The notes under the pieces were generated by a model. It did no database searches. It saw only the letters and a program-made list of their open reading frames with translations, and was not told the DNA's origin. Below, piece by piece: positions 43,080-52,775 of a stretch of DNA of 64,000 nucleotides. Numbering within the stretch: the stretch's first letter is position 1; each line of letters starts with the position of its first letter. Source of the stretch: Winogradskyella undariae (GTDB lineage: Bacteria; Bacteroidota; Bacteroidia; Flavobacteriales; Flavobacteriaceae); contig NZ_JABTEL010000007.1 in assembly GCF_013285155.1 (NCBI RefSeq), positions 147,656 through 211,655 on the forward strand, in the 5' to 3' direction. The position numbers and the translations under genes were made by a program.

Positions 43080-44513
43080 TTAAAATTCTGCGTTTTGTGG
43101 TGTTCTTGGATAAGGAATGACATCTCTAATATTTCCCATTCCAGTGGCAAACATTACAAGTCTTTCAAAACCTAATCCAAAACCTGAATGTACAGCGGTT
43201 CCGTATTTACGTAAATCTAAATACCACCATAATTCTTCTTCAGAAATATCTAAAGCTTTCATTTTTTCTTTTAAAACGTCTAAACGTTCTTCACGTTGAG
43301 ACCCACCAACCATTTCTCCAATTCCTGGGAAAAGAATATCCATAGCTCTTACCGTTTTACCATCTTCATTTAAACGCATATAGAATGCTTTAATGTTTGC
43401 TGGATAATCGAATAAAATTACCGGACATTTAAAATGTTTTTCAACTAAGAAACGTTCGTGTTCAGATTGTAAATCTGCACCCCATTCTTCAATAATATAA
43501 TTGAATTTTTTCTTCTTGTTAGGTTTACAATTTCTTAGAATATCAATAGCTTCTGTATAGCTAACACGTTTAAAGTTATTATCTACAACAAACTTAATTT
43601 TTTCAATTAAGCTCATTTCACTTCGTTCTGCTTGAGGTTTTGTCTTTTCTTCGTCTAAAAGGCGTTTGTCTAAAAATTCTAAATCTTCTTTATTATGTTC
43701 TAATACATAACTTAAAACAGATTTCATAAAATCTTCAGCTAAATCCATATTCCCAGCTAAATCCATAAAGGCAACTTCTGGTTCAATCATCCAGAATTCA
43801 GCTAAGTGACGTGTTGTATTAGAGTTTTCTGCTCTAAATGTGGGTCCAAAAGTATATACTTTACCTAAAGACATGGCGTAAGTTTCAGCTTCTAACTGAC
43901 CAGAAACGGTTAAGTTTGTTTCCTTACCAAAGAAATCTTCTTTGTAATTTATAGTGCCATCTTCGTTTAAAGGTGGTGTTTTTGCATTTAAATTTGATAC
44001 TTTAAACATTTCACCTGCACCTTCAGCATCACTACCTGTTATAATTGGTGTGTGCATATAGTTGAAACCATTTTCGTTAAAATATTTATGTACAGCGAAT
44101 GATAAAGAGGAACGTAAACGCATTACGGCACTAAAAGTATTTGTTCTTGTACGTAAATGTGCATTCTCTCTTAAAAATTCAAAAGAGTGTTTTTTAGGTT
44201 GAATAGGATAAGTTTCAGGATCAGAATCCCCTAAAATCTCTAATGTTTTTACAACAATTTCTACCGATTGTCCTTTTCCTTGGCTTTCTACTAATTCACC
44301 CGTGATATGGATAGCAGCACCTGTAGTAACACGTTTTAACGTAGCTTCATCAAAATTTTCAAAATCTACAACACATTGAATATTATTAATGGTAGAACCA
44401 TCGTTTAAGGCTATAAATCGGTTTGCTCTAAAAGTTCTTACCCAACCTTTTATAGTAACATCTTGTAAAGTTACCTCTTGGGACAGTAGTTCTGCTACAG
44501 TTTTTGAAGTCAT
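43080..44513 (-). CDS. asnS: Asparaginyl-tRNA synthetase
   Basis: 477 aa, class IIb synthetase. OB-fold anticodon-binding domain about 12-105 (IKGWVRTFRANRFIALNDGS), catalytic domain with motif 2-like FRAENSNTTRHLAEFWMIEPE and motif 3 GFGLGFERLVMFATGM, then C-terminal RDVIPYPRTP. Distinguished from AspRS by this ending and size. Charges tRNA-Asn directly, which is consistent with no gatCAB need for Asn here. Confidence 0.96.
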   Translation of the reverse strand: MTSKTVAELLSQEVTLQDVTIKGWVRTFRANRFIALNDGSTINNIQCVVDFENFDEATLKRVTTGAAIHITGELVESQGKGQSVEIVVKTLEILGDSDPETYPIQPKKHSFEFLRENAHLRTRTNTFSAVMRLRSSLSFAVHKYFNENGFNYMHTPIITGSDAEGAGEMFKVSNLNAKTPPLNEDGTINYKEDFFGKETNLTVSGQLEAETYAMSLGKVYTFGPTFRAENSNTTRHLAEFWMIEPEVAFMDLAGNMDLAEDFMKSVLSYVLEHNKEDLEFLDKRLLDEEKTKPQAERSEMSLIEKIKFVVDNNFKRVSYTEAIDILRNCKPNKKKKFNYIIEEWGADLQSEHERFLVEKHFKCPVILFDYPANIKAFYMRLNEDGKTVRAMDILFPGIGEMVGGSQREERLDVLKEKMKALDISEEELWWYLDLRKYGTAVHSGFGLGFERLVMFATGMGNIRDVIPYPRTPQNAEF

Positions 44514-44534
44514 TTTTTAAATTATTTTGAAATG

Positions 44535-44542
44535 CAAAGATA
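44535..44542 (-). promoter_or_regulatory. -7 box of asnS
   Basis: On the minus strand TATCTTTG matches TAnnTTTG and lies 22 bp before the asnS ATG. No -33 TTG at the normal spacing. Confidence 0.4.
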
Positions 44543-44593
44543 AAAAAGCCTTTTGCTTTTAACTTAAAACCAAGTAAAGAAATAACATTATAT

Positions 44594-45979
44594 TTATAAA
44601 TAAAAACTAACTTGGAGCATTATATATCTTTCGATAAGATTGTAGTATGAACGAGAAGTTGAGAAGTCATTGATGTTTATAACCTCAAATTGCTTTTCGT
44701 TTAATAAATTTTTAGCTAAAATTGAGTATGAAAAATTACTATTCTTTGGTTTTAAAAATAATTCTGCTTCAATAAAATTGTAATTCACTTTATTTTGAAA
44801 ATTTGGCTTTATGTGAGTATAAAGAACTTTAATATTTGAATCATTTTTAATCTTTATTATAGATTTAAATTGGTTGCTGATGCTACTATTAGAGTTTTTT
44901 AATTCAGTTTTAAATGTGGAATTATTATACATAAAAGTATTTTCAAAATTTACTGGCATTTTGAATCCTGTCCTTGCAACAAACTCTAATTGTAAATCAT
45001 TAATTGTGATGTTTCTAAAATCAGAACCATTTAATGTGTTTAAATCCTCAGATATAGTATAGCTAGAATTAAATTGTAATGTGGAATTTAGAAACAGCAC
45101 AAATGTTTCTGAATTTAGGAAGATGTTATAATTATTTAAACCTTCATTTTTTAAGAATGATGTCGTTATTGATATGTCTTCATTAATTATATTATTGAAA
45201 AAATAACCGTTTTTATTGTGAATGTACTGAATCCCTAAATTTATACTAGTTCGATTATAAAAATCATAATACTTAAAATCCATATTGAAATTATGCGATG
45301 TTAAATTATCTAGTGCAATTTTGTTATCCAAGAAATTCCTGAAATTAGTTTGGACTATATTGGTAAAGAGATTGTTTTCTGATGGTATTTTTTCATTGTA
45401 ATTATAGTTTAATGAAAATCCAATCATCTTAGATAAATTATATTTGAGTTTTAAATATGGCAATGCTAGAATAGAACTTTTGCTACTGAAATCGTTATCA
45501 GAAAAATTCTGTAATGCTAGATTGTTGTAGTTTAATTTTAGTCCTAATCCGATATTACTTTTTTCGAATTTAAAATTATAACCAGAATTTATAAAATAGC
45601 TTCCAATTCTATACTCTGTATTGTTTACATAAGTTTCATTTTGATTTACTGAATTTTTTAACAAGGAATTATATTGGTTTGAAATGTAATTATAACCAAT
45701 TTCAATTTTGTATTGATTTTTTTTGTGTAAACCTATTACGTCTGTTTTAAAAAGAAAATATTGCTTTTTAAATCTACTCGTTTGATTATTGAATTCTAAT
45801 ATATTATTTCCCTCATTATTAAATAACGTATTTGGGGATAAATTTAGTTCTTGTGGAGCCTCGCTAAGACTATGGGTTAAAATAGATTCTAATGCACTTT
45901 TTTCATTTATTCTGTAAGTTAAATTTACTTTGTTTTGGATTAATTTAGTCTTACTTATTAAATTTGATTGTTGAGACAA
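44594..45979 (-). CDS. C-terminal part of a frame-broken TonB-linked outer membrane barrel protein
   Basis: 461 codons open from a TTG at 45979, but the frame continues upstream as NSNNFSNNNG with no start, so this is the rest of the preceding gene. It is an outer-membrane beta-barrel: alternating strands with many Asn and Tyr (NQYKIEIGYNYISNQYNS, GFSLNYNYNEKIPSENN) and a terminal strand RYIMLQVSFYL. The join lies at the A10 tract 46017-46008; one extra A or two fewer would fuse both parts into a protein of about 880 residues. Confidence 0.8.
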   Translation of the reverse strand: MSQQSNLISKTKLIQNKVNLTYRINEKSALESILTHSLSEAPQELNLSPNTLFNNEGNNILEFNNQTSRFKKQYFLFKTDVIGLHKKNQYKIEIGYNYISNQYNSLLKNSVNQNETYVNNTEYRIGSYFINSGYNFKFEKSNIGLGLKLNYNNLALQNFSDNDFSSKSSILALPYLKLKYNLSKMIGFSLNYNYNEKIPSENNLFTNIVQTNFRNFLDNKIALDNLTSHNFNMDFKYYDFYNRTSINLGIQYIHNKNGYFFNNIINEDISITTSFLKNEGLNNYNIFLNSETFVLFLNSTLQFNSSYTISEDLNTLNGSDFRNITINDLQLEFVARTGFKMPVNFENTFMYNNSTFKTELKNSNSSISNQFKSIIKIKNDSNIKVLYTHIKPNFQNKVNYNFIEAELFLKPKNSNFSYSILAKNLLNEKQFEVININDFSTSRSYYNLIERYIMLQVSFYL

Positions 45980-47241
45980 GCCATTATTATTACTAAAATT
46001 ATTGCTATTTTTTTTTTATGATCGTAATAACCTAAATAACTCCAATGTAAGTTGCCTTTTTCTTTGTTTTCAAAAAATATTTCAGCATTTAAATTTGTGG
46101 GCTTATTGTTGATTTTTTCTGTTGTTGTTATTAGTGTTTGGCTATCGTCATTTATAGATATAGAGCTAGAGTTAATTCGATTTTTTGAATCGACTTCACC
46201 ATTTAAGTTAAATCTGACTTTAGATTTTTTAAATAATTTGAATAGAATATTAGAGCTATTTATAAAATTGTTATTAAAATTGTGGAAAGAATCATCTAAT
46301 ATAGAATAGAAGTTGCCTTCATTAATTAGTTTTTTTGCAGAAAGCGTTCCGTTTTTTTTGAAAACCTGACTATTCTTGTAGCCAATATTATTTAATGAAG
46401 TATAATTGAAAAGTTTTACTTTATTATTTAGCAACATGCCAACCCCATTTATTTTGTGCATATTTTTATAACCATACGCTAAATCAACGTTACCAGAAAA
46501 ATTAAGTTTGCCCTTTTTAAGCACTAAATTAAGTATAACATCATCTGAATCTCTCAATCCTTTCTTTAAAGAATTTTCATCATAATTTTCAATGCCTTGT
46601 ATCTTATCTACAATATCAACATTAATGTTTTTAGAGGCGATGGTGTAATTTGAATCAAATAAATCATCACCATCAAGAAGTAGTTTTTTTATGCTTTTAC
46701 CTTTGTATTTAATTTCACCATTATTTCCTACGCTAACACCAGGAAGTTTTTTTAATAAGTCTTCAACGGTTCTTTCTGTTCCATCTTTAAAACTATCTAC
46801 ATTATAAATGGTTGTGTCTTTTTTTATTGTAATTCTCTGTTTAGCCTTAATTAATATTTCATTAAGTTCATTAACGTTTTCTTTTAAGACGACATTTAAA
46901 GTGACACTATTGTCTTTTAAGAGTGTTTCGTCATCTAAATTAGAAATTAAAGTTTCATATAGAAAACTGTTAAATTCTAAATAAACTGAATCTTTTATAT
47001 GTTTTAACTCTATAAAATATTTACCGTTTTTGTCTGTAACTGTATATTGTAGTGTGTTTTTAGTTTTTTTGTTTTTAACCAAAACTGTGACGTTAGTTAA
47101 GGTTTTAACACTGTCCTTAACAACCCCTTTAATTACAACTTGAGTAAAGCCAGATAAGGTAATACAAAAAAGAAAGGCTGTAAACTTTAATTTTAAATGT
47201 ACAGCCTTTACAAAATGTTTGTTTACAATAATTTCATTCAT
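45958..47241 (-). CDS. N-terminal part of the frame-broken TonB-linked barrel protein
   Basis: Start chosen at ATG 47241 (MNEIIVNKHF), which overlaps the stop of the GLPGLI gene (ATGAATGA); an earlier ATG at 47295 lies inside that gene. Signal peptide ends SGFTQ, then a CarboxypepD_reg-like beta-sandwich (VVIKGVVKDSVKTLTNVTVLVK), a TonB plug-like domain (VDSFKDGTERTVEDLLKKLP, GVSVGNNGEIKYKGKSIKK) and the first barrel strands. After KKK in the A10 tract the frame reads 16 unrelated residues and stops. Such proteins pair with GLPGLI proteins in this phylum; the ligand is unknown. Confidence 0.82.
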   Translation of the reverse strand: MNEIIVNKHFVKAVHLKLKFTAFLFCITLSGFTQVVIKGVVKDSVKTLTNVTVLVKNKKTKNTLQYTVTDKNGKYFIELKHIKDSVYLEFNSFLYETLISNLDDETLLKDNSVTLNVVLKENVNELNEILIKAKQRITIKKDTTIYNVDSFKDGTERTVEDLLKKLPGVSVGNNGEIKYKGKSIKKLLLDGDDLFDSNYTIASKNINVDIVDKIQGIENYDENSLKKGLRDSDDVILNLVLKKGKLNFSGNVDLAYGYKNMHKINGVGMLLNNKVKLFNYTSLNNIGYKNSQVFKKNGTLSAKKLINEGNFYSILDDSFHNFNNNFINSSNILFKLFKKSKVRFNLNGEVDSKNRINSSSISINDDSQTLITTTEKINNKPTNLNAEIFFENKEKGNLHWSYLGYYDHKKKIAIILVIIMACLNNQI

Positions 47242-47986
47242 CAACAAGGTATTCAATATATCTTTTAGGAACAAAAACTTCAGAATCAAGATCACTTTTA
47301 TAACCTGTCATTTTTTTGAAATATTTTATATAGCTCTTTTTGTAATCTGAGAAAGAAGATACATCAACTAACCCTTTATACGGGTTTACTGGAGTTTCTT
47401 CAAATGTATAGGTAATAAGACTAGCTTTCATTTTAACACTACCATCTAAGGAGTTAATTTCTAAGATTAATCCAGGTAAACCACTGAATTTAAATGGACC
47501 ATCTTTAAATGGTATGGATTTATCATAAAAAGCTTCATAATCTCTACCTCTAAATGTGCAGTAGGCCTTGTAACATTTAGCACCATTGATTATTTTAGTT
47601 TCGTTTGACAGATTCCAATTAATCTTTACGTTATCCTTAATAATTATAGGATTTTTCAACCCGCGTTTTTCTTTATAATATACTACGGAATTTTCTAAAT
47701 TCTTATAAAAGAATTTCTTGAAATTGTTAGAATTAATTTCAAATGAACCTAGTAGTTCAGATTCAAAGATAGTATCCTTAAGCGTAAACCTAAATTCGCT
47801 ATCATTTCCATCACTTTTCAAAAGACCTCTATAGAATAAAATTGAACCATAATCATCAACTTCATCAATCAGATTTATAGTATATTCAATTTCAATATTA
47901 TCTTCTTCAATCGAAAAAATGTCATTTGGGAATAAAGATATAAAGCAATTAAAAAAGAAAAAAAATATTAATAGATATTTTGACAT
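47234..47986 (-). CDS. GLPGLI-family secreted protein
   Basis: 250 aa, signal peptide of very hydrophobic Phe-rich type, no lipobox. The family-naming motif is intact: FKFSGLPGLILEINS near 167-181, preceded by GRDYEAFYDKSIPFKDGP. The role of the family is unknown; members usually sit next to a TonB-linked outer-membrane barrel gene as here. The stop overlaps the barrel gene's start, and the small Cys peptide gene lies 12 bp upstream. Confidence 0.92.
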   Translation of the reverse strand: MSKYLLIFFFFFNCFISLFPNDIFSIEEDNIEIEYTINLIDEVDDYGSILFYRGLLKSDGNDSEFRFTLKDTIFESELLGSFEINSNNFKKFFYKNLENSVVYYKEKRGLKNPIIIKDNVKINWNLSNETKIINGAKCYKAYCTFRGRDYEAFYDKSIPFKDGPFKFSGLPGLILEINSLDGSVKMKASLITYTFEETPVNPYKGLVDVSSFSDYKKSYIKYFKKMTGYKSDLDSEVFVPKRYIEYLVDE

Positions 47987-47998
47987 AAAAATTATTTG

Positions 47999-48289
47999 TT
48001 AGTTAGACGACGTTTCAATAATTTTAACAGCTACTGTCAATCCTAATGCTCGTTTTGCTGCGGCAGTTGCCGCTGCGCATGCTGCACCATGAGCAACAGC
48101 TGAATCTTCATGTTCCGCACATTTTTTCACGCTAGCAGACTCATCTCCTACTGTAATAGTTCTTCTACAGCATGATTTTGCAAAGTCATTGTTTTCAAAA
48201 TCTATTGAAGTAACAATTAATTCATTTCCTTTTTCCGTTGCACCTTCCGTGTTATTATTAGTTAACGCAAACACGCCACCAATGAACAC
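47999..48289 (-). CDS. Small four-Cys Ala-rich peptide with out-of-frame leader
   Basis: 96 codons from a GTG at 48289: FIGGVFALTNNNTEGATEKG, then KSCCRRTITVGDESASVKKC, then an Ala-rich helix-like stretch (AHGAACAAATAAAKRALGL). Just upstream, MFYGLLGVV-like hydrophobic leader codons exist but only if one T is dropped from the T5 tract at 48311-48315; otherwise the leader is truncated. Four Cys suggest disulfides or a modified exported peptide. It heads the GLPGLI/barrel operon, divergent from an XRE regulator. Function not known. Confidence 0.6.
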   Translation of the reverse strand: MFIGGVFALTNNNTEGATEKGNELIVTSIDFENNDFAKSCCRRTITVGDESASVKKCAEHEDSAVAHGAACAAATAAAKRALGLTVAVKIIETSSN

Positions 48290-48482
48290 TACACCTAATA
48301 AACCATAAAAACATGATATTTAGATTTTTAACAGTAAAAATTATTTTTAATTTAGCTATCAAAACTATTTTGATATAATAAAAATACAAGCTTTTTGTGA
48401 AAATCTTTATTCTTAAAATGAATAAATTTATGCTATTTCGGTATATGTATTTTTTATCTTTACTAGAAAAAAATAAGTTATT

Positions 48483-48833
48483 ATGATTAATGTAGGTAAA
48501 AAAATACGTCATTTAAGAGAACAAAAAGGGCTAACCCAAGAGGCTGTTGCAGATGTTTTACACATTTCGCAACCTACATACGCACGTCTAGAAAATGGTG
48601 ATCGAAACTCATGGGCAAATTATATTGAGCCACTTTGTAGTTTATTTGAAATACAACCTGAAGATTTGTTTAAACAAGATACTTTAATTATTAATCAAAA
48701 TCAGCAAGGTGGTAATGGTGCTTTCATCATCAATCAACTTTCAGAACAACTCATAGCTCAATATGAAGAAAATTCTAAATTAAAAGATGATATAATTGCC
48801 GACTTAAAGAAAAGGCTTAGTAAGCACGAGTAA
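48483..48833 (+). CDS. XRE-family helix-turn-helix regulator with C-terminal coiled coil
   Basis: 116 aa. HTH_3 domain at 3-62 (VGKKIRHLREQKGLTQEAVA, ISQPTYARLENG), then a linker with several Asn and Gln and a coiled coil 85-116 (INQLSEQLIAQYEENSKLKD) for dimerisation. Divergent from the Cys-peptide operon over 193 bp, so it probably regulates that locus. It could also be a free-standing regulator; no partner toxin is next to it. Confidence 0.88.
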   Translation: MINVGKKIRHLREQKGLTQEAVADVLHISQPTYARLENGDRNSWANYIEPLCSLFEIQPEDLFKQDTLIINQNQQGGNGAFIINQLSEQLIAQYEENSKLKDDIIADLKKRLSKHE

Positions 48834-48837
48834 TTTT

Positions 48838-51255
48838 TCACAAATTTTTATGTTCTAAATTGTCTTCATTCTCATCATCATCATCCGAAGGAATAATATC
48901 TATAGAAGGTTCTCTCAATACTTCTTTATTTGCAATATTACGCTCTAAAGATAATAGAAGCGAAGGTAATAATAGTAAGTTAGATAGCATGGCGAATAGT
49001 AAAGTTATAGAGACTAAAGCACCTAAAGCTACTGTACCACCAAAACTAGAAATTGTAAAGACAGAGAATCCAAAGAATAAAACGATAGAAGTATAAATCA
49101 TACTTACACCAGTTTCTCTTAACGCTCCGTAAACAGATTTTCTAATTTTCCAGTTATTGGCCTGTAATTCTTGTCTGTATTTAGCTAAAAAGTGAATGGT
49201 GTCATCTACAGAAATACCAAAAGCAATACTAAAGACTAGAATCGTTGATGGTTTTATTGGCACACCAATGTATCCCATGATTCCTGCAGTAATTAAAAGG
49301 GGTAATAAATTGGGGATTAATGAAACCATTATCATTTTAAATGATCTAAATAAATAAGCCATAAACAAAGCGATAAGTATAATAGCTAAGGTTAATGAGA
49401 TCATTAAATTTTTTACTAAATATTTGGTTCCTTTTTGAAACACTAAAGCTTTACCTGTAATGGTTATTTCATAGCGTTCTTTAGGAAATAATTTATCTAT
49501 TTTATTTTGAAGATCTTCTTCTATACGTTCCATTTTATCAGTACCAATATCTTTCATAAAGGTAGTAATACGTGCATATTGCCCTGTGCTATCAACAAAA
49601 TCACTCAGCATATCTGTGTTCGATGTTGAGTTTTTAGCATAAGATAAGATGAAACTATTTTCTTGACTTGTTGGTAATTGGTAATACTTAGGATTACCAT
49701 TGTAATAAGCCTGTTTGCTATATTTTACCAAGCTAACGACAGAGATAGGTCTAGATAATTCTGGGATTTCAGTAATTAATTGTTCTAATTCATCCATACG
49801 TTTTAAGGTCGATAGTTTCATAACTCCCTTTTTACGTTTGGTGTCTATTAAAATTTCTAATGGCATAATCCCATTAAATTCAGATTCAAAAAACCGAATA
49901 TCATTAAAAAACTCTGTATCCTGTGGCATATCTTCTATAAGACTTCCTGAAATCTTAATTTGATATACACCAATAATACTTGTAATTATTAAGATTAGAG
50001 TTGTAATGTATATGGTAATTTTCTTGTTTTTCACCATAGATTCCATCCAACCTACAAAACGACCAATCCATCTTTTGTTTAAGTGTTCTAAGTGGCGTTC
50101 TTTTGGGTAAGGTAAGAACGTGTACATGATAGGAATCACTAATAAACACAATAAAAATATAGCCAAAATACTTAATGAAGCCACAACACCAAATTCTTTA
50201 AGTAGGGTACTTTCTGTAAAGATAAATGTAGCAAAACCTGAAGCTGTAGTTACATTTGTCATTAATGTAGCGTTACCAACTTTAGTTATAACGCGTTGTA
50301 ATGATCTTACTTTATTTCCATGAGCTTTTACTTCTTGTTGGTATTTGTTGATTAAGAATACACAATTGGGAATCCCAATAACAATTATTAATGGCGGAAT
50401 TAATGCTGTAAGTACTGTGATTTCGTAACCCAATAACCCTAAAATTCCAAAGGTCCACATAACACCAATACAAACTACAATAAGCGAAATAAATGTTGCT
50501 CTAAATGATCTAAAGAATAAGAAGAATATAAATGAGGTTACAAAAAGTGCTCCTCCGATAAAAATGGGAATTTCATCAATAATACTCTGTGAGCTTAATG
50601 TACGTATGTAAGGCATTCCTGAAACTCTTACATCGAGTCCGGTTTGAACTTCAAAAGCATCAATCTTTTTTTGTAGAACATCTAAAATAAATATTTTACG
50701 AGCAGGTGTATTTATAATATCCTTTTTAAAATAAAGTGCTGTTCTAAGGGTTTTAGTTTCGGCGTTAAATAAAAAATTGTCGTAGAAAGGATATTGCTCA
50801 AAAAGTTCATCTTCAAGCTGAACAATTTCTTCCATATTAGAAATAGAATCCTTTATAAAGGGTTCTAAGTCAAACCTTTCTTTCTCAGTGTTTTTAACAA
50901 GTTTTTTTAGATCTTTAATGGATAAAACAGCATCTATTTCTTCATAATCTTTAAAAGAATCTGCTAGTTTATTCCATGCATTTAATTGTTTTACAGTAAA
51001 TATTGTAGAATCTTTAACTCCTAATACAACAAGGTTTCCTTCTTCCCCAAAAATTTCTAAAAAGTTATTGTAAACTAAGTTTATTTCGTGATCATCGGGC
51101 AATAGGTTTGCTTCAGTAGTAGAAAATTGCATGTATTTCCATTGCGTACTAAAAAATATAGTAGCCAAAATAATGGCAATAATTATAAAAATTTTATTAC
51201 GAAGAATAAGTCTTGCAACGGCCTCCCAGAATCCTGTGGTTAAAATTTTAAACAT
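48838..51255 (-). CDS. RND superfamily exporter (MMPL/HpnN-like)
   Basis: 805 aa, two repeats each with a first span, a large periplasmic loop and a five-helix bundle (12 spans). Motifs of this group: ANLLPDDHEINLVYNNFLE after span 1, and FSIAFGISVDDTIHFLAKYR in span bundle 2 with its Asp pair. Members move lipids, hopanoids or other hydrophobic compounds; the substrate is not evident. The C-terminus is very acidic (SDDDDENEDNLEHKNL). Same direction as the DUF5686-like gene, 160 bp apart. Confidence 0.9.
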   Translation of the reverse strand: MFKILTTGFWEAVARLILRNKIFIIIAIILATIFFSTQWKYMQFSTTEANLLPDDHEINLVYNNFLEIFGEEGNLVVLGVKDSTIFTVKQLNAWNKLADSFKDYEEIDAVLSIKDLKKLVKNTEKERFDLEPFIKDSISNMEEIVQLEDELFEQYPFYDNFLFNAETKTLRTALYFKKDIINTPARKIFILDVLQKKIDAFEVQTGLDVRVSGMPYIRTLSSQSIIDEIPIFIGGALFVTSFIFFLFFRSFRATFISLIVVCIGVMWTFGILGLLGYEITVLTALIPPLIIVIGIPNCVFLINKYQQEVKAHGNKVRSLQRVITKVGNATLMTNVTTASGFATFIFTESTLLKEFGVVASLSILAIFLLCLLVIPIMYTFLPYPKERHLEHLNKRWIGRFVGWMESMVKNKKITIYITTLILIITSIIGVYQIKISGSLIEDMPQDTEFFNDIRFFESEFNGIMPLEILIDTKRKKGVMKLSTLKRMDELEQLITEIPELSRPISVVSLVKYSKQAYYNGNPKYYQLPTSQENSFILSYAKNSTSNTDMLSDFVDSTGQYARITTFMKDIGTDKMERIEEDLQNKIDKLFPKERYEITITGKALVFQKGTKYLVKNLMISLTLAIILIALFMAYLFRSFKMIMVSLIPNLLPLLITAGIMGYIGVPIKPSTILVFSIAFGISVDDTIHFLAKYRQELQANNWKIRKSVYGALRETGVSMIYTSIVLFFGFSVFTISSFGGTVALGALVSITLLFAMLSNLLLLPSLLLSLERNIANKEVLREPSIDIIPSDDDDENEDNLEHKNL

Positions 51256-51415
51256 GCATTGATAGCTTTCTTAGAGCAAGCTCTTAAGATATTAATTGAA
51301 AATATTTTTTTGATGAAACCATCACTTTACATAAATCTCGTTTTGAGATAAATGAGCGGCAAAGGTAGAAAAAACCTAAGAAATTGTAGGTTAATTAACA
51401 GTAATATAATTTATG

Positions 51416-52696
51416 TTATAATGAAATATTGAAGGTGAATTTAAACGCTATGTTATCTTCTAATTTTGGTAGGTGATAGCCACCATATCTGTAGGCAAAA
51501 CTAAGTCCAAAACCAAAAACCAACTTATTGATTTCAAAACCCGATTCAGAGTAGAGCTTATTAAGTGTACCAAACTGAATATCTTGATGTCTACTAATAC
51601 TATTCATATCTCCTATGGCATAACGTGATATAAGAACAAGTTGGGGTTTAAAACGGTTAGAAATATTAAAGGGTTTAAAGGCATGCTTTAATTGTAGTGT
51701 AGAAAATTTATCACTAAAAAATTCATTAAAATACATCGTTTCAAAGCTATTTAAACCGGCGACTGAAAAACGTTGTAAAATAGTTTCCTTGGTAATGTTA
51801 TTAGGATAAGCATGATATAAATGTGTTATAGGCGCATCTCCACCTACAACTCCTGCTACTAAAGTTACATTTGTTGTGGATCCGTTTTTGTATTTAAACT
51901 GTTGTATGGTTCTAAAATCTAGTTTAGAAAAATTAAAATCACTACCAAATATAGATTTAAAACCTTGTGTTAATTGTAAGGTGAATTTAGGATATCCATC
52001 CTTAGTTTCTTTTATATTATCTTTAATAAGACTGTAAGTACTAAATGGGCTCCATTGTAAACTCATTTTAGCAGTAGTTAAATCAAAAAAAGTATAACTA
52101 TTATTATCTAATACGTAAGTGTAATTATACGTTGGGTCTATTTTAGATACGGCGAACTGTGTTTCAGTAAGCAGATGATTAGATAGTTTATGTTGTATAG
52201 AAACAGATTTTGTTATATGCCTATGAAATAAATCAATATTTAATAAGCGTGGTTCAAAAAATGTAAAAAACCGTTTATCTGTTAAAAATTTTGAGCTTCC
52301 TGTTTCTTGTAAATCATCAACATAGGCAAGGTGTATCCAAGTGTCTGTTGCTTCGTTAACTCTAAAGCCACCTCCAATTTTATACTTAAATGCTTTATCT
52401 TTAAACCCATAAACAAGGTAACCATCGAGACGGTATGTATCAGAAAACCGATCGTTTGTAATTCCACCTAATCCACTTCTAAGCCCTTCATATTGATTAA
52501 ATTTTATTAGATATCTTAAATCAAGATTAAAATAATTAAATGGGAGGTAACCATTACCAATATGTTTTAAGAACTCTGTTTTTTTTATGGAGTCTTTTGC
52601 GGTTTTATGAGCCTCAGATTTTGTTGTAGGAAGTTGTTGTGCATGACCGTATGTTGCAAGCGTTAAAAATAAAACGACACACAAATGCTTTAACAT
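51416..52696 (-). CDS. Outer membrane beta-barrel protein resembling the DUF5686 barrel
   Basis: 426 aa with signal peptide (ending GHAQ). Sequence such as LPFNYFNLDLRYLIKFNQYE, GLRSGLGGITNDRFSDTYR and LDGYLVYGFKD matches the barrel half of DUF5686/CarboxypepD-regulatory proteins, which are usually about twice as long; the N-terminal carboxypeptidase-like domain is absent here. It ends FKFTFNISL. A shorter family form or a separated barrel. Function unknown. Confidence 0.78.
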   Translation of the reverse strand: MLKHLCVVLFLTLATYGHAQQLPTTKSEAHKTAKDSIKKTEFLKHIGNGYLPFNYFNLDLRYLIKFNQYEGLRSGLGGITNDRFSDTYRLDGYLVYGFKDKAFKYKIGGGFRVNEATDTWIHLAYVDDLQETGSSKFLTDKRFFTFFEPRLLNIDLFHRHITKSVSIQHKLSNHLLTETQFAVSKIDPTYNYTYVLDNNSYTFFDLTTAKMSLQWSPFSTYSLIKDNIKETKDGYPKFTLQLTQGFKSIFGSDFNFSKLDFRTIQQFKYKNGSTTNVTLVAGVVGGDAPITHLYHAYPNNITKETILQRFSVAGLNSFETMYFNEFFSDKFSTLQLKHAFKPFNISNRFKPQLVLISRYAIGDMNSISRHQDIQFGTLNKLYSESGFEINKLVFGFGLSFAYRYGGYHLPKLEDNIAFKFTFNISL

Positions 52697-52723
52697 GTAA
52701 AATTTTTAAAAATTCTGATTAGA

Positions 52724-52760
52724 AAAAAACATCCCAAACGTATTTGGGATGTTGAGTTAT
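52724..52760 (-). terminator. Terminator of the pyrH-frr unit
   Basis: AACATCCCAAA-CGTA-TTTGGGATGTT (11 bp stem); on the minus strand it is followed by a run of T. Confidence 0.88.
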
Positions 52761-52775
52761 TTTATGCTATTGAGA

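Noticed and set aside
48258..48512. Minus-strand 84-codon frame overlapping the Cys-peptide leader
   Set aside because: Its sequence is not protein-like (rich in Ile/Phe/Tyr/Lys then WFIRCSVHWW) and it covers the promoter of the divergent XRE gene; the peptide frame is better supported.
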